The position numbers and the translations under genes are program-made. Positions 1 through 5,861 of a stretch of 9,945 bases of DNA are shown one piece after another. Below the pieces are notes generated by a model. The model did no database searches, was not told the origin of the DNA, and saw only the letters and a list, made by a program, of their open reading frames with translations. The DNA is from an uncultured Bacteroidota bacterium (GTDB taxonomy: Bacteria > Bacteroidota > Bacteroidia > Chitinophagales > Chitinophagaceae). The stretch spans positions 1 through 9,945 of the forward strand of contig CAIVKT010000072.1 of the NCBI GenBank assembly GCA_903906615.1, written 5' to 3'. The number at the start of each line of letters is the position of its first letter. Position 1 is the stretch's first letter.

Positions 1-251
1 GATAAGTGGAAAAATAAAACATTGCCGACAAACTTCGATAACATTAGATATACAAAGCTTGGAACCTTTATAAGCACCCACAGCTATCTAGTTGTGTCCC
101 CGTAGAGTCTCCCGCTCCTTCAGCGGCGGATGCTCAGGTTCGCGCAGGATACACTCTTCTGCAATAAAAAACCTCTTATTACGTTTTTGCAACTGGCACT
201 ACCCAAAACCCAATTAACCTTTTAACTTTACAGCAAAACGATCACGTAACT
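1..251. other. Upstream region without a convincing gene
   Basis: No recognisable gene lies here. On the plus strand the reading frame starting at base 1 stays open for 34 codons and stops with TAG at 103-105; it could be the 3' end of a gene starting before the window, but I do not recognise the peptide and its codons (ATT, AGA, CTT) differ from those of the neighbours. On the minus strand a 34-codon frame with a possible TTG start runs 192 to 88 and contains the residues PPLKER, encoded by the hairpin at 112-126. The two frames overlap, so at most one is real. Bases 193-251 are AT-rich leader to lpxD; a TAACTTTA at 223-230 is one base away from the Bacteroidota TAnnTTTG -7 box but has no supporting -33 element. 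Confidence 0.4.
109..130. repeat. Degenerate copy of the CCCGCT/AGCGGG hairpin repeat
   Basis: Bases 112-116 (CCGCT) and 122-126 (AGCGG) form a five-base-pair hairpin with the loop CCTTC. The surrounding TCCCGCTCCTTCAGCGG closely resembles the core TCCCGCTTCTTTCAGCGGG found between lpxD and the CAP gene and again downstream of the GtrA gene. The 3' arm is interrupted by an extra C and the flanks differ, so this is a decayed or distantly related copy. It could also be a chance GC hairpin; only the two better copies make it worth listing. Confidence 0.4.
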
Positions 252-1274
252 ATGGAATTTTCGGCACAGCAGATAGCAGGGGTATTGAATGGCACTATAG
301 AGGGCAACGCAGATATTAAGATCACCAAGCTCTCTAAGATAGAAGAAGGGGTGCCGGGCTCTATATCGTTCCTCGCCAACCCTGCCTATACGCAGTATAT
401 CTATGATACCCAGGCTTCGCTGGTGATCGTGAATAAAGACTTTGCGCCTACCGCACCCATAGCGGCTACGCTCATACGGGTGGAGAGCGCGGCGGCGGCC
501 TTTGCCAAGCTACTGGAAATGTATAACCAGGTGAAGCTGAACAAAACAGGCGTATCCAAGCAGGCGTATATCTCTGATAGCGCCAAAGTGGGCAGCAACA
601 TATATGCAGGCGAGTTTGCCGTAGTGAGCGACAATGCAGTAATAGGCAACAATGTAAAGATATACCCGCAGGTATACATAGGCGACAATGTGACCATAGG
701 CGACAACACTACCCTCTTCGCGGGCGTAAAGATCTATTCAGACTGCGTGGTGGGCAAGGATTGCATCATACATTCCGGCACCGTAATAGGGAGCGATGGC
801 TTCCGCTTTGAGCCGCAGAACGAGGGCAATACCAAGGTGCCGCAGATAGGCAATGTGGTAATAGAAGACGATGTGGAGATAGGCGCCAACTGCGCCATAG
901 ACAGGGCCACCCTCGGCAGCACCATACTGCGCAAGGGCGTGAAGTTTGATAACCTGGTACATATAGCCCACAATGTGGAGATAGGCGAGAATTGCTACAT
1001 AGCAGCCGCCAACGTAGTAGCAGGCTCTACCCGCATCGGCAAGCGTTGCATGTTCAGCGGCCAGGTAGGTATAGTGGGCCACCTGCAGATAGCCGATGAT
1101 ACCATCATCACAGCGCAGTCGGGCATATCCAAGAGCATCACCAAGCCGGGGCAGGTATTCATGGGTTCGCCCGCCTTTGATGCCAATAAGTACCGCAAGG
1201 CGTTCATCCACTTCCGCAACCTGGATAGTATTGTAGAAAGGATCAATAAATTAGAGAAAACCCCAAACCCCTAA
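252..1274 (+). CDS. lpxD: UDP-3-O-acylglucosamine N-acyltransferase LpxD
   Basis: LpxD transfers a 3-hydroxyacyl chain from acyl carrier protein to the 2-amino group of UDP-3-O-acylglucosamine, the third step of lipid A synthesis, in the cytoplasm. The 340 residues are the normal family length. Residues 1-100 form the uridine-binding N-terminal domain (start [14 protein letters not shown]). About 105-300 are hexapeptide repeats of the left-handed beta-helix type (for example [20 protein letters not shown]). The IAHN motif places the catalytic histidine at His240, and GSDGFRF lies at 180-186. A short helical C-terminus follows (about 312-335). The ATG at 252 gives the standard N-terminus; no Shine-Dalgarno sequence is visible, as is usual in the phylum. 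The last residues (KTPNP) and the stop codon lie inside the inverted-repeat element at 1257-1364. No lpxC, fabZ or lpxA follows, so this copy is not in the usual lipid A cluster; a second lpxD elsewhere is possible. Confidence 0.97.
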   Translation: MEFSAQQIAGVLNGTIEGNADIKITKLSKIEEGVPGSISFLANPAYTQYIYDTQASLVIVNKDFAPTAPIAATLIRVESAAAAFAKLLEMYNQVKLNKTGVSKQAYISDSAKVGSNIYAGEFAVVSDNAVIGNNVKIYPQVYIGDNVTIGDNTTLFAGVKIYSDCVVGKDCIIHSGTVIGSDGFRFEPQNEGNTKVPQIGNVVIEDDVEIGANCAIDRATLGSTILRKGVKFDNLVHIAHNVEIGENCYIAAANVVAGSTRIGKRCMFSGQVGIVGHLQIADDTIITAQSGISKSITKPGQVFMGSPAFDANKYRKAFIHFRNLDSIVERINKLEKTPNP

Positions 1275-1364
1275 AGGGGCTTCCCCTCATTTCCGGGAAA
1301 TGCCCATCAGGTAATGCTGCCCGGAACAAGGTCCCGCTTCTTTCAGCGGGAGGGTCGGGGTTTT
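1257..1364. repeat. Composite inverted-repeat element; likely bidirectional terminator
   Basis: The gap between the convergent lpxD and CAP genes is packed with nested inverted repeats. The outer arms are AAAACCCC (1257-1264) and GGGGTTTT (1357-1364). Inside lie the palindrome CCCCTAAAGGGG (1268-1279), the hairpin CATTTCC-G-GGAAATG (1288-1302) and the hairpin TCCCGCT (1332-1338) / AGCGGGA (1345-1351) with a six-base loop. The outer arm overlaps the last codons and stop of lpxD, and its other end touches the TAA of the CAP gene (1364-1366). GGGG followed by T5 suits termination of lpxD transcription. Bases 1321-1351 match 4605-4635 at 28 of 31 positions, so this is a dispersed repeat as well as a likely terminator. 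Mobility is not shown. Confidence 0.75.
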
Positions 1365-1846
1365 TATTTACCCGCGTGTACAAATAGCTCTGTATAAAAT
1401 ACTTCGCCTGTAACGCTTTTGGAGATGGCTATACCGGTGAGGTCGTAGTGGCCTTCTATATTCTTCTTATGCTCGGGGCTGTGCAGCCACATATCCACCA
1501 CGCTTTTAGCAGTACGCGGTCCTTCCGCCACATTCTCGGCCCAGGCATTCGCCGTCTTTATCTGTTTATTGATCATGGCCACCCTGTCATCAAACCCATC
1601 ATGGCTGAAGGGTACTTTACCACTCGCCATATTAGCGCTGTGCGAAGCAGCAACCTTAGTTATCATTGCATTCATCTTCAGCGCAGGCAAACCCAAACCG
1701 GCCCTGTGTTCATTGACCAGTTGTAGTACTTCGGTTGCCAGTTGTGTATAGTCGGTCGTTGTTTTCTGGGCGCAGGCTTTATTAACGCCGAGCAGCGATA
1801 CTGTCACAAAAAGCAGGCAGGTCATAATGTAGTGTACCTTCATCAT
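1364..1846 (-). CDS. Secreted CAP/SCP (PR-1-like) domain protein
   Basis: A 160-residue protein with an N-terminal signal peptide (hydrophobic 8-21, likely cleavage after ACAQ near residue 27) followed by a single CAP domain, so it should act in the periplasm or outside the cell. Family marks are present in order: NEHRAGLGLPAL (45-56), ASHSANMASG (67-76) with His69, FSHDGFDDR (80-88), WAEN with Glu104, and MWLHSPEHKKNI (119-130) with Glu125 and His126. These histidines and acidic residues line the conserved CAP cavity. It is the short YkwD-like bacterial form. Bacterial CAP proteins have no single agreed function; ligand binding or hydrolysis has been proposed. The double ATG (1846 and 1843) leaves one residue of start uncertainty. 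It converges on lpxD and is divergent from the T9SS protein gene, 106 bp away. No promoter box was convincing. Confidence 0.92.
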   Translation of the reverse strand: MMKVHYIMTCLLFVTVSLLGVNKACAQKTTTDYTQLATEVLQLVNEHRAGLGLPALKMNAMITKVAASHSANMASGKVPFSHDGFDDRVAMINKQIKTANAWAENVAEGPRTAKSVVDMWLHSPEHKKNIEGHYDLTGIAISKSVTGEVFYTELFVHAGK

Positions 1847-1952
1847 AGGGTTAAAATTATGTCGAAACAGTTACACTACGAAGAAAATATTTTGGGATCA
1901 ACCCAAGATGATACCTTGTTTTTACGTCTATTATGTATATTAGTATGCCTTT

Positions 1953-3524
1953 ATGAAAAACATCCTGTACGCCTTTGTATTATTATGCGCCACACATACC
2001 GCTGCCCAGCAGCCGTTTACACGTATATACAACCAGGATACAGCATACGGATCTGATCTTTTTTATGGCTTATGCCCTGCCATACAAAATACCACAGATG
2101 GTGGCCACCTGCTGCAATATTATTCAGGCCAACACATGGTGGACGGCAGCGGATATGATCTCCCCTTGCTGATCAAAACGGATAGCGCATTCATACCACA
2201 ATGGCAGATAGTAGGGGTTTCAGGGCTTGCATTTAAAGACAGTTCTGTATTCCTGGCAACAGCAGGCGGCGCTACCGATACGCCGGCCTGCACACCGATA
2301 AAAAAGATAGACCTGCAAGGAAATACGACCTGGTCGAAGATCATATGCCTTGATGGTAGTAGCAACGTTAGCTTAGGTAATGCTGTATGGGCAAACCATA
2401 AAATAAGGATGATAGGCGATGTGCAGCCTGGTTACATTTTATATGCGCCTGCATTTGTGGATATAGATAGCATGGGCAACCTCATAAGAGCTGACACACT
2501 ACTGGGCGATACCATAGCATTTGAACACCTGTACGCAGATGATTCCGGCAACTATTATTTTATAACGACCGGCCTGTATGGCGGTGGCGACCGTAAGATC
2601 ACCAAGCTGCGGGCTGATAATACCATTGTATGGAGCTATATTGTACACGCTGCATTCAGCTACGATATAGCAACGTTAGTAACTTTGCCGAATGGCGATG
2701 TGCTTATTGGCAGCAATGTATCGCTGACAAACTATACCGAGCGCATGTTCCTGATGAAGTTCTCAGCCAGCGGGCAACTGCTGTGGCAGAAAATAGCTAA
2801 CAGGGGTAGCAGGCTCACCGACATTAAACTCATGAATGATGGCAATCTTATGATAGCCGCAGGGGGATTGCCCGTGCCTGCATTTAGCGTACTCAACGAA
2901 GATGATATATTAAAGACAGATACAGCGGCACATGTGCTTTGGGCCGGCAATGTAGCTCCGCAAAGGACCCTATGGCCCTTTATAAAGGGCCTAAGTGTGC
3001 CTTATGAGCAAAGCAGTAATGAACTGTACTTCACTGCCGTAACAGTCAATCCGTACGCAGCAATAATATTCAGCACAGACAGCACAGGAAACGGGCATTG
3101 TGCATCATTACCCGTTACCTTCGGGTTTCGCGACACGGCACTATTTACCTTACAGCGCAGCACCATTGATTTTGCACCTATACCATTGACCATTTCGGAT
3201 TACCTGTGGAATTTACCTGTTGCGCCACAGCCCTATGTAGATAGCTGCGATTACGCGCTGCCTTCCGGCGTTGCACAAACCACATTACCCGAAGATGTGG
3301 CGCTCTACCCCAACCCTGCCGGTAATACCGTGTACATTAAAAGCGCAGCCAACATAGACCGTATAGCCATCTACGATATGGCCGGCAGATCATTGCTATT
3401 GCAAGAAGTAAATGCGCGCACCTGTGTAGTGGATATAACGGACCTGGTGAATGGCTGCTATATCATAAAGCTATCGGCAGGAGACGGCTCATCCATTTAC
3501 AGGAAGGTGGCGGTAGTGCATTGA
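1953..3524 (+). CDS. Secreted beta-propeller-like protein with T9SS type A sorting domain
   Basis: A 523-residue exported protein of unknown function. Residues 1-19 are a signal peptide (MKNILYAFVLLCATHTAAQ). The body carries a repeat of about 50 residues with the pattern (I/L)xKxDxxGxxxWxxI, seen near 72-86, 116-130, 168-181, 216-230, 267-281 and 319-333, each followed by strands such as LPNGDVLIGS or MNDGNLMIAAGG. This fits a beta-propeller of the delta-60 or PQQ-like kind. Residues about 449-523 are a type IX secretion C-terminal sorting domain: VALYPNPAGN, then IAIYDMAGR and LVNGCYIIKL, ending IYRKVAVVH. In this family the domain directs export across the outer membrane and is cleaved, leaving the protein on the surface or released. 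The machinery itself is not in the window. The stop lies 4 bp from the stop of the convergent zinc hydrolase gene, with no terminator between. The substrate is unknown. Confidence 0.9.
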   Translation: MKNILYAFVLLCATHTAAQQPFTRIYNQDTAYGSDLFYGLCPAIQNTTDGGHLLQYYSGQHMVDGSGYDLPLLIKTDSAFIPQWQIVGVSGLAFKDSSVFLATAGGATDTPACTPIKKIDLQGNTTWSKIICLDGSSNVSLGNAVWANHKIRMIGDVQPGYILYAPAFVDIDSMGNLIRADTLLGDTIAFEHLYADDSGNYYFITTGLYGGGDRKITKLRADNTIVWSYIVHAAFSYDIATLVTLPNGDVLIGSNVSLTNYTERMFLMKFSASGQLLWQKIANRGSRLTDIKLMNDGNLMIAAGGLPVPAFSVLNEDDILKTDTAAHVLWAGNVAPQRTLWPFIKGLSVPYEQSSNELYFTAVTVNPYAAIIFSTDSTGNGHCASLPVTFGFRDTALFTLQRSTIDFAPIPLTISDYLWNLPVAPQPYVDSCDYALPSGVAQTTLPEDVALYPNPAGNTVYIKSAANIDRIAIYDMAGRSLLLQEVNARTCVVDITDLVNGCYIIKLSAGDGSSIYRKVAVVH

Positions 3525-3528
3525 GCCA

Positions 3529-4530
3529 CTAAAACTCCTTATCAGATTTAAAGCCCCTTACCTTGCCCAGTTTCCAGGCTTTCAGGTCTTCTTTGTAGGC
3601 GGCTTTGTTGCGGTCGGTTACGTAGTCGGGGTCCAGGGTGGTCAGGTCGGGTTTGCCTGCATTTACCCATGCGGTGTACCAGAGGTCGGCGGTCATTTTT
3701 ATCGCAGCCCTCATTTGTTTTTCCACCATGCCATCCAGCAGCTCGTGGTATATGTGGGCGTACTCAAAAGTATGTATAGGCTGGCCAAATTTGTTCTTTG
3801 CCGGGCCGCCATCAGCGCCCATCAGGTATTGCTTGTCCATGGGGTTATCTTTCTTCAGCCTCGCTTCTATGCGCAGCAGGGTGTTCACCTTGCTGTGGCT
3901 GCTGTCTATCACATCCCATACTGTTTTGTCTATATTATCTATGTACTTCACATTGCTCACATAGAGCTTGTAGTCTTTGCCAAACAGCTCCGGCAACTGC
4001 GACTCCCAAAAGGCGTGTATACCCTGCTGGCCGGTCTCCTGCCCATCATGGTTTATAGAGGTATGCAGCGGCATGTAGGCATCGCCCACATAGTGGCCCA
4101 GGTCGGCAGCCAGGTACAGTATCTCAGTCTTGCGCTTGTTCTTAAAGGCATCGGTCAGTTTGGCCATCATGTCTTGTATGGCCCAGGGCAGGTCGCCATA
4201 CAGTTCCAGCGTGTCTTTGCCGTATTTGTCTATTGCGGCGGCCATGGTGGCGGGCATACCGGTGCGGCCATTGTAGCCATAGCGCTCCAGGTCTATATAG
4301 TGGCGGGCCTTCTCAGCTTTGTCGTTATTCATGTGCTTGCGAATGTCTGGCACAGTAGATTCTTCGGTGATGAAGTCGGCATGGTTGTAAAAGAACATGC
4401 CCATATCCTTAGGCAGCGCCATCACCGCCCCCTTGTTGATGTGGTTATGCCCCCATACGCCCCAGCCATATGCCACAGGCACACTGCCGGCCAGCAGCAG
4501 TACCGAACATGCTATAAACAACTTCTTCAT
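3529..4530 (-). CDS. Secreted zinc-dependent phospholipase C / S1-P1 nuclease-fold hydrolase
   Basis: A 333-residue enzyme of the superfamily uniting bacterial phosphatidylcholine phospholipase C and S1/P1 nucleases, which use three zinc ions to cut phosphodiester bonds outside the cytoplasm. The signal peptide (1-22, MKKLFIACSVLLLAGSVPVAYG) should leave Trp23 as the mature N-terminus, as these enzymes need because the first Trp binds zinc. Other likely ligands are His28 or His30 (WGHNH), Asp62 (VPDIRK), His78 (RHYID), His146 and Asp150 (HYVGD), His156 (PLH), and His172 and Glu176 (HAFWE). The order and spacing match the B. cereus enzyme closely, so it should be active. Whether the substrate is lipid or nucleic acid cannot be read from the sequence. 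The frame is open upstream to an ATG at 4611, but the ATG at 4530 is chosen because the signal peptide starts there. The C-terminus is lysine-rich. Confidence 0.9.
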   Translation of the reverse strand: MKKLFIACSVLLLAGSVPVAYGWGVWGHNHINKGAVMALPKDMGMFFYNHADFITEESTVPDIRKHMNNDKAEKARHYIDLERYGYNGRTGMPATMAAAIDKYGKDTLELYGDLPWAIQDMMAKLTDAFKNKRKTEILYLAADLGHYVGDAYMPLHTSINHDGQETGQQGIHAFWESQLPELFGKDYKLYVSNVKYIDNIDKTVWDVIDSSHSKVNTLLRIEARLKKDNPMDKQYLMGADGGPAKNKFGQPIHTFEYAHIYHELLDGMVEKQMRAAIKMTADLWYTAWVNAGKPDLTTLDPDYVTDRNKAAYKEDLKAWKLGKVRGFKSDKEF

Positions 4531-4604
4531 CGCGCTACATTTATAGTGTAAACATAATAATTTGCCGCGAATAAGGGTATAGTGTGTGTAGAAATGGAGA
4601 AGCA

Positions 4605-4649
4605 CCGGCACAAGGTCCCGCTTTTTTTAGCGGGAGTGGTTTGGGGTTG
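4605..4649. repeat. Second copy of the hairpin repeat, forming the GtrA gene end
   Basis: Bases 4605-4635 match 1321-1351 at 28 of 31 positions, including the CCGG-ACAAGG lead-in and the hairpin TCCCGCT (4616-4622) / AGCGGGA (4629-4635). Here the loop is six T residues. A GGTTTGGGGTT tail (4638-4648) follows, matching the GGGTCGGGGTTT tail of the first copy less exactly. The TAA of the minus-strand GtrA gene (4627-4629) lies inside the hairpin, so the last residues of that protein (TPNHSR) are encoded by the repeat. On the minus strand no T-run follows the stem, so it is not a classic intrinsic terminator for the GtrA gene. Confidence 0.75.
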
Positions 4650-5145
4650 CCGCCACCTCAGTAGACTTGAAGGTGAACCTGCGCTGGGATATATAGCTGA
4701 GTATAGCGGTAAATACGCAAATGAACGTGTACCGAACAGTCTGGTTGATCATAGGCAGGTACTCCCTGAACAATTTGATCAGTATATAGGTAAGCAGGAT
4801 AAAGGACACAGTGGTTATAAAATACCGGAACAACTGTATGCGGCCATGCAGGTTCGATTCAGGGAACACAATATGCCTCGACATAATAAAACCCGCCGGA
4901 AAGCTGATGGCAAATGCCACTATCCAGGCCACCACTTCAGGCGCGATGGCCATACCCCCAAACAGGTGTATAGGCAGCCCGTGCAGTATATGATTAAAGG
5001 TGATCGACTCAATAACAATATTGAGCACGGTATTAGACCCGCCGCAGGCAAGGTACCTGAAGGTTTGCGTAGGTATCCAACGGGCAAAAGGCCGGTGGCA
5101 AAAATCAATGATACCTACTATGATATGTCGGGCTGCTGTAAACAA
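4627..5145 (-). CDS. GtrA-like family integral membrane protein
   Basis: A 172-residue protein with four predicted transmembrane segments (about 31-53, 67-88, 105-126 and 137-155), the GtrA layout. The segment FRYLACGGSNTVLN (29-42) fits the family signature, and the C-terminal SYISQRRFTF (150-159) is the usual positively charged end. GtrA proteins are thought to help move undecaprenyl-linked sugars across the inner membrane for surface glycan modification; no glycosyltransferase neighbour is present to confirm a substrate. The start is TTG at 5143-5145: no ATG or GTG precedes it usefully, and the next methionine (residue 66) would remove the first membrane segment. The N-terminal IIDFCHRPFARWIPTQTFRY resembles Bacteroidota homologues, supporting that start. 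A TACCTTTG box sits 16 bp upstream. The last residues, TPNHSR, come from a dispersed repeat. Confidence 0.9.
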   Translation of the reverse strand: MFTAARHIIVGIIDFCHRPFARWIPTQTFRYLACGGSNTVLNIVIESITFNHILHGLPIHLFGGMAIAPEVVAWIVAFAISFPAGFIMSRHIVFPESNLHGRIQLFRYFITTVSFILLTYILIKLFREYLPMINQTVRYTFICVFTAILSYISQRRFTFKSTEVAATPNHSR

Positions 5146-5161
5146 TCTGAAAAATGAGTTG

Positions 5162-5169
5162 CAAAGGTA
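5162..5169 (-). promoter_or_regulatory. Bacteroidota -7 promoter box for the GtrA gene
   Basis: Read on the minus strand this is TACCTTTG, an exact match to the TAnnTTTG -7 consensus of Bacteroidota sigma factors. It ends 16 bp before the TTG start, predicting a leader of roughly ten bases. No clear TTG -33 element lies 19-21 bp further upstream. It suggests that the GtrA gene has its own promoter despite lying only 71 bp behind the FMN reductase gene. Confidence 0.55.
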
Positions 5170-5216
5170 CGCTATTTTATTAAATATATAGCTATGGTTT
5201 ATCGCTAAATTATGGG

Positions 5217-5762
5217 TTACCCGTTATCAGTCTTTTGTTCTGTGACAACACGCAGCAAGGCATCGGCCACGCTGTTTATAGCCTGCAATGTAGCCTCGTC
5301 TGTTACTACCCCATCGGCATTCATTTTGGAGCGTATAAACGAGATGAGGAGTGCTGCGTCTTCAGCCACATTTGAGGATAGTGCTGTAAGTGTAAGCAGA
5401 AGCGAGGCATGGGCTTTATCGCCTCCTGTAGCTGCTGTTATAAGAGCAACAGGCTTGTACACCAGCTCGCCGGTGGCCACGGTCCACTCCAGCGCGTTCT
5501 TCAATACGCCGGGTACACCAAACGCATATTCGGGGCTGCACAGCAGTATGCCGTCTGCCCACTTTAGTATATCCCTGAAGTTGGTCACCTCGGGTATATC
5601 TTCCTTGCTATCATTGAAGAATGGCAGCTTATCTATACGCTCATAAACAGTGAAGGCCACCCTGTCGCCCAGGTAAGCGCCCACGGCATCTATTACCGCC
5701 CTGTTGGACGAATGCGGCCGTATGCTGCCCGATATGGCTACTATGCTTATCTTTTTATTCAC
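5217..5762 (-). CDS. NAD(P)H-dependent FMN reductase family protein
   Basis: A 181-residue cytoplasmic flavodoxin-fold oxidoreductase of the NADPH-dependent FMN reductase / azoreductase-related family; it should bind FMN and reduce it or a quinone or azo compound with NAD(P)H. The phosphate-binding loop SGSIRPHSSNR (11-21) follows the first strand. The second signature SPEYAFGVPGVLKNALEW (76-93) contacts the flavin, and LITAATGGDKAH (108-119) is the third strand and loop. Length is normal. The start is GTG at 5760-5762: a TAA lies four codons upstream in frame and the next methionine is residue 147, so no other common start is available. It is followed by the GtrA gene on the same strand with a 71-bp gap, and lies behind the terminator of the thioredoxin protein gene, so it is probably transcribed alone. 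The physiological substrate cannot be named. Confidence 0.92.
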   Translation of the reverse strand: MNKKISIVAISGSIRPHSSNRAVIDAVGAYLGDRVAFTVYERIDKLPFFNDSKEDIPEVTNFRDILKWADGILLCSPEYAFGVPGVLKNALEWTVATGELVYKPVALITAATGGDKAHASLLLTLTALSSNVAEDAALLISFIRSKMNADGVVTDEATLQAINSVADALLRVVTEQKTDNG

Positions 5763-5794
5763 CGGGTAAAATTAGCGGCATGGTTATCCTCATC

Positions 5795-5833
5795 AAAAAA
5801 GCGTTACACACAAGTAGTGCATAACGCTTTTTT
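5795..5833 (-). terminator. Rho-independent terminator (12-bp stem) after the thioredoxin protein gene
   Basis: AAAAAAGCGTTA (5795-5806) and TAACGCTTTTTT (5822-5833) are perfect inverted repeats around a 15-base loop, which can fold further (CAC pairing with GTG). The stem begins about 28 bp after the stop of the minus-strand thioredoxin protein gene and ends in a T-run on either strand, so it can stop transcription in both directions. Its position between that gene and the FMN reductase gene argues against an operon of the two. Confidence 0.88.
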
Positions 5834-5861
5834 ATTGATTTTAGTATCTGAAAATGATGTG

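Noticed and set aside
1892..1906. Small hairpin TTGGG-ATCAA-CCCAA between the CAP and T9SS genes
   Set aside because: Only five base pairs, in an AT-rich divergent gap, without a T-run or placement at a known operator; it could be chance.
3715..4551. Long plus-strand open frame (278 codons) opposite the zinc hydrolase gene
   Set aside because: It is antisense to a gene with a full catalytic ligand set and signal peptide; its translation is low-complexity V/H/Q/Y-rich and has no recognisable domain.
4582..5157. Plus-strand open frame of 191 codons opposite the GtrA-like gene
   Set aside because: Antisense shadow; the minus strand has four membrane segments, family motifs and an exact -7 box.
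5767..5774. TAATTTTA on the minus strand as a promoter box for the FMN reductase
   Set aside because: It ends four bases from the GTG start, leaving no room for a normal start site, and lacks the final G of the consensus.
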